The notes under the pieces are model-generated. The model saw nothing but the letters and a program-made list of their open reading frames with translations, did no database searches and was not told the origin of the DNA. Below are positions 63,019 through 64,000 of a stretch of 64,000 bases of DNA, in pieces. Position 1 is the stretch's first letter. Every line of letters starts with the position of its first letter. This stretch comes from Flagellimonas taeanensis (GTDB lineage: Bacteria > Bacteroidota > Bacteroidia > Flavobacteriales > Flavobacteriaceae), in assembly GCF_003584105.1 (NCBI RefSeq), contig NZ_QXFO01000028.1, positions 179,282-243,281 on the forward strand, written 5' to 3'. Both the position numbers and the translations under genes were made by a program.

Positions 63019-63040
63019 AGTTTTTTCCAAAGGAAAAAGT
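63019..63040. repeat. Palindromic repeat with TTTTTCC arms
   Basis: TTTTTCC and GGAAAAA pair around an AAA loop inside a TCGAG...GAGGA context. Same repeat class as the preceding element by appearance. Confidence 0.55.
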
Positions 63041-63152
63041 ATTGAGGACCCCTTCTTTGTCCAAGGCGATTGAATGTTGGGTCATCGGAAGTTTGGGCTT
63101 GATTCGAGTAATTCGTCACATTTGTGTCCACTCCATAGGAAACACCCCTAAA

Positions 63153-63168
63153 GTCCCCTCAAGGGGAC
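63153..63168. repeat. Palindromic repeat GTCCCCT / AGGGGAC
   Basis: Seven-base perfect arms with a CA loop. Confidence 0.65.
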
Positions 63169-63398
63169 AGTTGCCCATGATGGTCTCCCTATTCTATTAT
63201 TGCTCATTGATTACTGTCCATTGTAGATTGGATTTTCCCTTCACTCTTCAACCCGAAACTCGGAACCAGAAACCCTACCCCATCAACCCAAATGTCCCAT
63301 CCGTCAACCCAACAGGGGCATCCATCAGATCATGGCCAAAACTTTCCTTGGAACGCCCCATCTTGACCTGATATTCACCGTAAAACAAAATTTTGATC

Positions 63399-64000
63399 AT
63401 GAAAAACTACATCAAAAAATTAGGTGTTGCCATCCTCGCCATGGCCCTGGTATGGTCCTGCGGAAAAGATGACGGCCCGACACCGCCCAAGAACGCAATG
63501 CCCGTGATCGCGGCACAGGAGTTCAATGCCTTCGAGGGCATAAGCGACACCGAAGTGTTCGGTACGGTGGTCGCCACCGATGCGGACAAGGATGCCCTTA
63601 CCTTCACCATCAAGACCAACGACAATGCCCTCTTCGAGATCACCGCTGGCGGGGAACTGTCCCTGGCCACGGGCAAGGCACTGGACTTCGCCACCAAGGC
63701 ACAGCACACCATCACCGTGGAGGTGAGCGATGGGACCGACGCAGCATCGGCCACCATCACCATCAAGGTGGTCAAGGAGGGTACGGACCCCAACAACACC
63801 GCCCCGGTGATCGATGCACAGGAGTTCACCGTGGCCGAGGACATCACCGACACTGCGACCATAGGCACCGTGGTGGCCACCGACGTGGATGGCGATGCGC
63901 TGAGCTTTAACATTGTGACCAACGACACCGACCTTTTTATGATCAGTGGCACGGGTGTGCTTACCCTGGCCACGGGCAAGGCACTGGACTTTGAGACCAA
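63399..64000 (+). CDS. Cadherin-repeat surface lipoprotein, 3' end outside window
   Basis: ATG 63399 opens a frame with no stop in the window (200 residues visible). A signal peptide (IKKLGVAILAMALVWSC) ends in a lipobox Cys followed by GKDD, the K-D-D signal for surface lipoproteins of Bacteroidota. Then come cadherin-type repeats of about 101 residues. The first starts near 63498 with MPVIAAQEF and carries GTVVATDADKDALTF, the second near 63801 with APVIDAQEF and GTVVATDVDGDALSF; both end SLATGKALDF- or TLATGKALDF-like. The calcium-type DxD motifs are clear. The gene is visibly GC-richer than its neighbours and probably continues with more repeats. It is likely an adhesin. Long frames on the other strand are shadows. 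Confidence 0.88.
   Translation, partial: MKNYIKKLGVAILAMALVWSCGKDDGPTPPKNAMPVIAAQEFNAFEGISDTEVFGTVVATDADKDALTFTIKTNDNALFEITAGGELSLATGKALDFATKAQHTITVEVSDGTDAASATITIKVVKEGTDPNNTAPVIDAQEFTVAEDITDTATIGTVVATDVDGDALSFNIVTNDTDLFMISGTGVLTLATGKALDFET

Larger units (their letters stand above)
62794..63398. other. Repeat-rich intergenic region without a gene
   Basis: A 605-base stretch with no convincing coding frame. It holds short repeats and hairpins of several kinds, listed separately, plus AT-rich and low-complexity stretches such as the CCGAAACTCGGAACC segment near 63251. The longest chance frame (62854-63045) runs through the repeats and has no protein-like texture. Confidence 0.7.

Noticed and set aside
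62854..63045. 63-codon plus-strand frame in the intergenic region
   Set aside because: It runs through hairpin repeats, has no family resemblance and no start context.
63407..64000. Long open frames on the minus strand
   Set aside because: They are antisense shadows of the plus-strand cadherin-repeat lipoprotein, which has a signal peptide, a lipobox and clear repeats. Low-complexity Val/Ser/Thr content is what the complement of such repeats gives.
1..64000. CRISPR arrays, rRNA, tRNA, insertion-sequence transposases, prophage genes
   Set aside because: No direct-repeat/spacer pattern, no transposase motif, no tRNA- or rRNA-like sequence and no phage structural genes were found on reading.

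Overview
The window comes from a member of the Bacteroidota, most likely a marine Flavobacteriaceae close to Muricauda/Allomuricauda. The evidence is the gene content (the type IX secretion regulator PorX, an LpxC-FabZ fusion, HisIE and HisB fusions, DUF937 and GIN-domain proteins, surface lipoproteins with a K-D-D type signal after the lipobox cysteine), promoters of the TTG / TAnnTTTG type, and start regions that are A-rich rather than Shine-Dalgarno-like. The genus is an inference; no rRNA or tRNA gene is visible.

Layout. 1-2432 (+): cell-envelope genes with GIN/DUF4097-like beta-helix proteins and a small outer-membrane barrel. 2446-12004 (-): one histidine operon, read hisL-hisG-GNAT-hisD-hisC-hisB-(four-helix cassette)-hisH-GNAT-hisA-DinB-(GIY-YIG cassette)-hisF-hisIE. 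It carries every step of the pathway and starts with an attenuator: an 18-residue leader peptide with four consecutive His codons, an antiterminator arm inside its last codons, and an intrinsic terminator. Several gaps in the operon hold hairpin repeats or small gene cassettes. 12035-15736 (-): SPFH protein, VWA protein and fabG. 15802-22785 (-): sucD, then a lipid A block (an LpxD-like paralogue, efp, lpxA, lpxC-fabZ, lpxD) led by an HD phosphohydrolase. 22794-27332 (+): porX, tsaE, a tiny secreted protein, a membrane protein, alanine dehydrogenase and a DUF4258-like protein. 27329-34354: mixed-strand genes, namely proline dehydrogenase, aroB, DinB, an Lrp-type regulator, an M14 peptidase, an HTH regulator, a lipoprotein and a sterol desaturase-like enzyme. 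34425-38937 (-): parE-parC. 39044-41697 (-): EamA transporter, ychF, a 42-residue membrane protein and a two-cluster ferredoxin. 41738-49399 (+): acyl-CoA reductase, serC, a PGDH-like dehydrogenase, DUF proteins, then a His/Cys-rich small protein and a TonB receptor that look zinc-related. 49436-58502: folE-msrA, a LolD-like ATPase, a surface lipoprotein, a TAT-exported oxidoreductase, an S10 peptidase, a GDSL hydrolase and a glycosyltransferase. 58630-62793 (+): BatA-like protein, a dihydroorotase homologue lacking its HxH metal motif, a DUF4870-like protein and an esterase. 62794-63398 is a repeat-rich intergenic region. 63399-64000 is the start of a GC-rich cadherin-repeat surface lipoprotein that runs off the window.

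The most unusual signals are the complete his attenuator, a GIY-YIG nuclease gene bracketed by inverted hairpin repeats whose stems differ by compensatory changes while the loop is constant, and a second small cassette (23S-IVS-type four-helix protein) with inverted AAGTACGAA repeats in the same operon. Several genes are too short, or too incomplete in this window, to be found by simple ORF length: hisL, the 44-residue secreted protein, the 42-residue membrane protein and the terminal lipoprotein.
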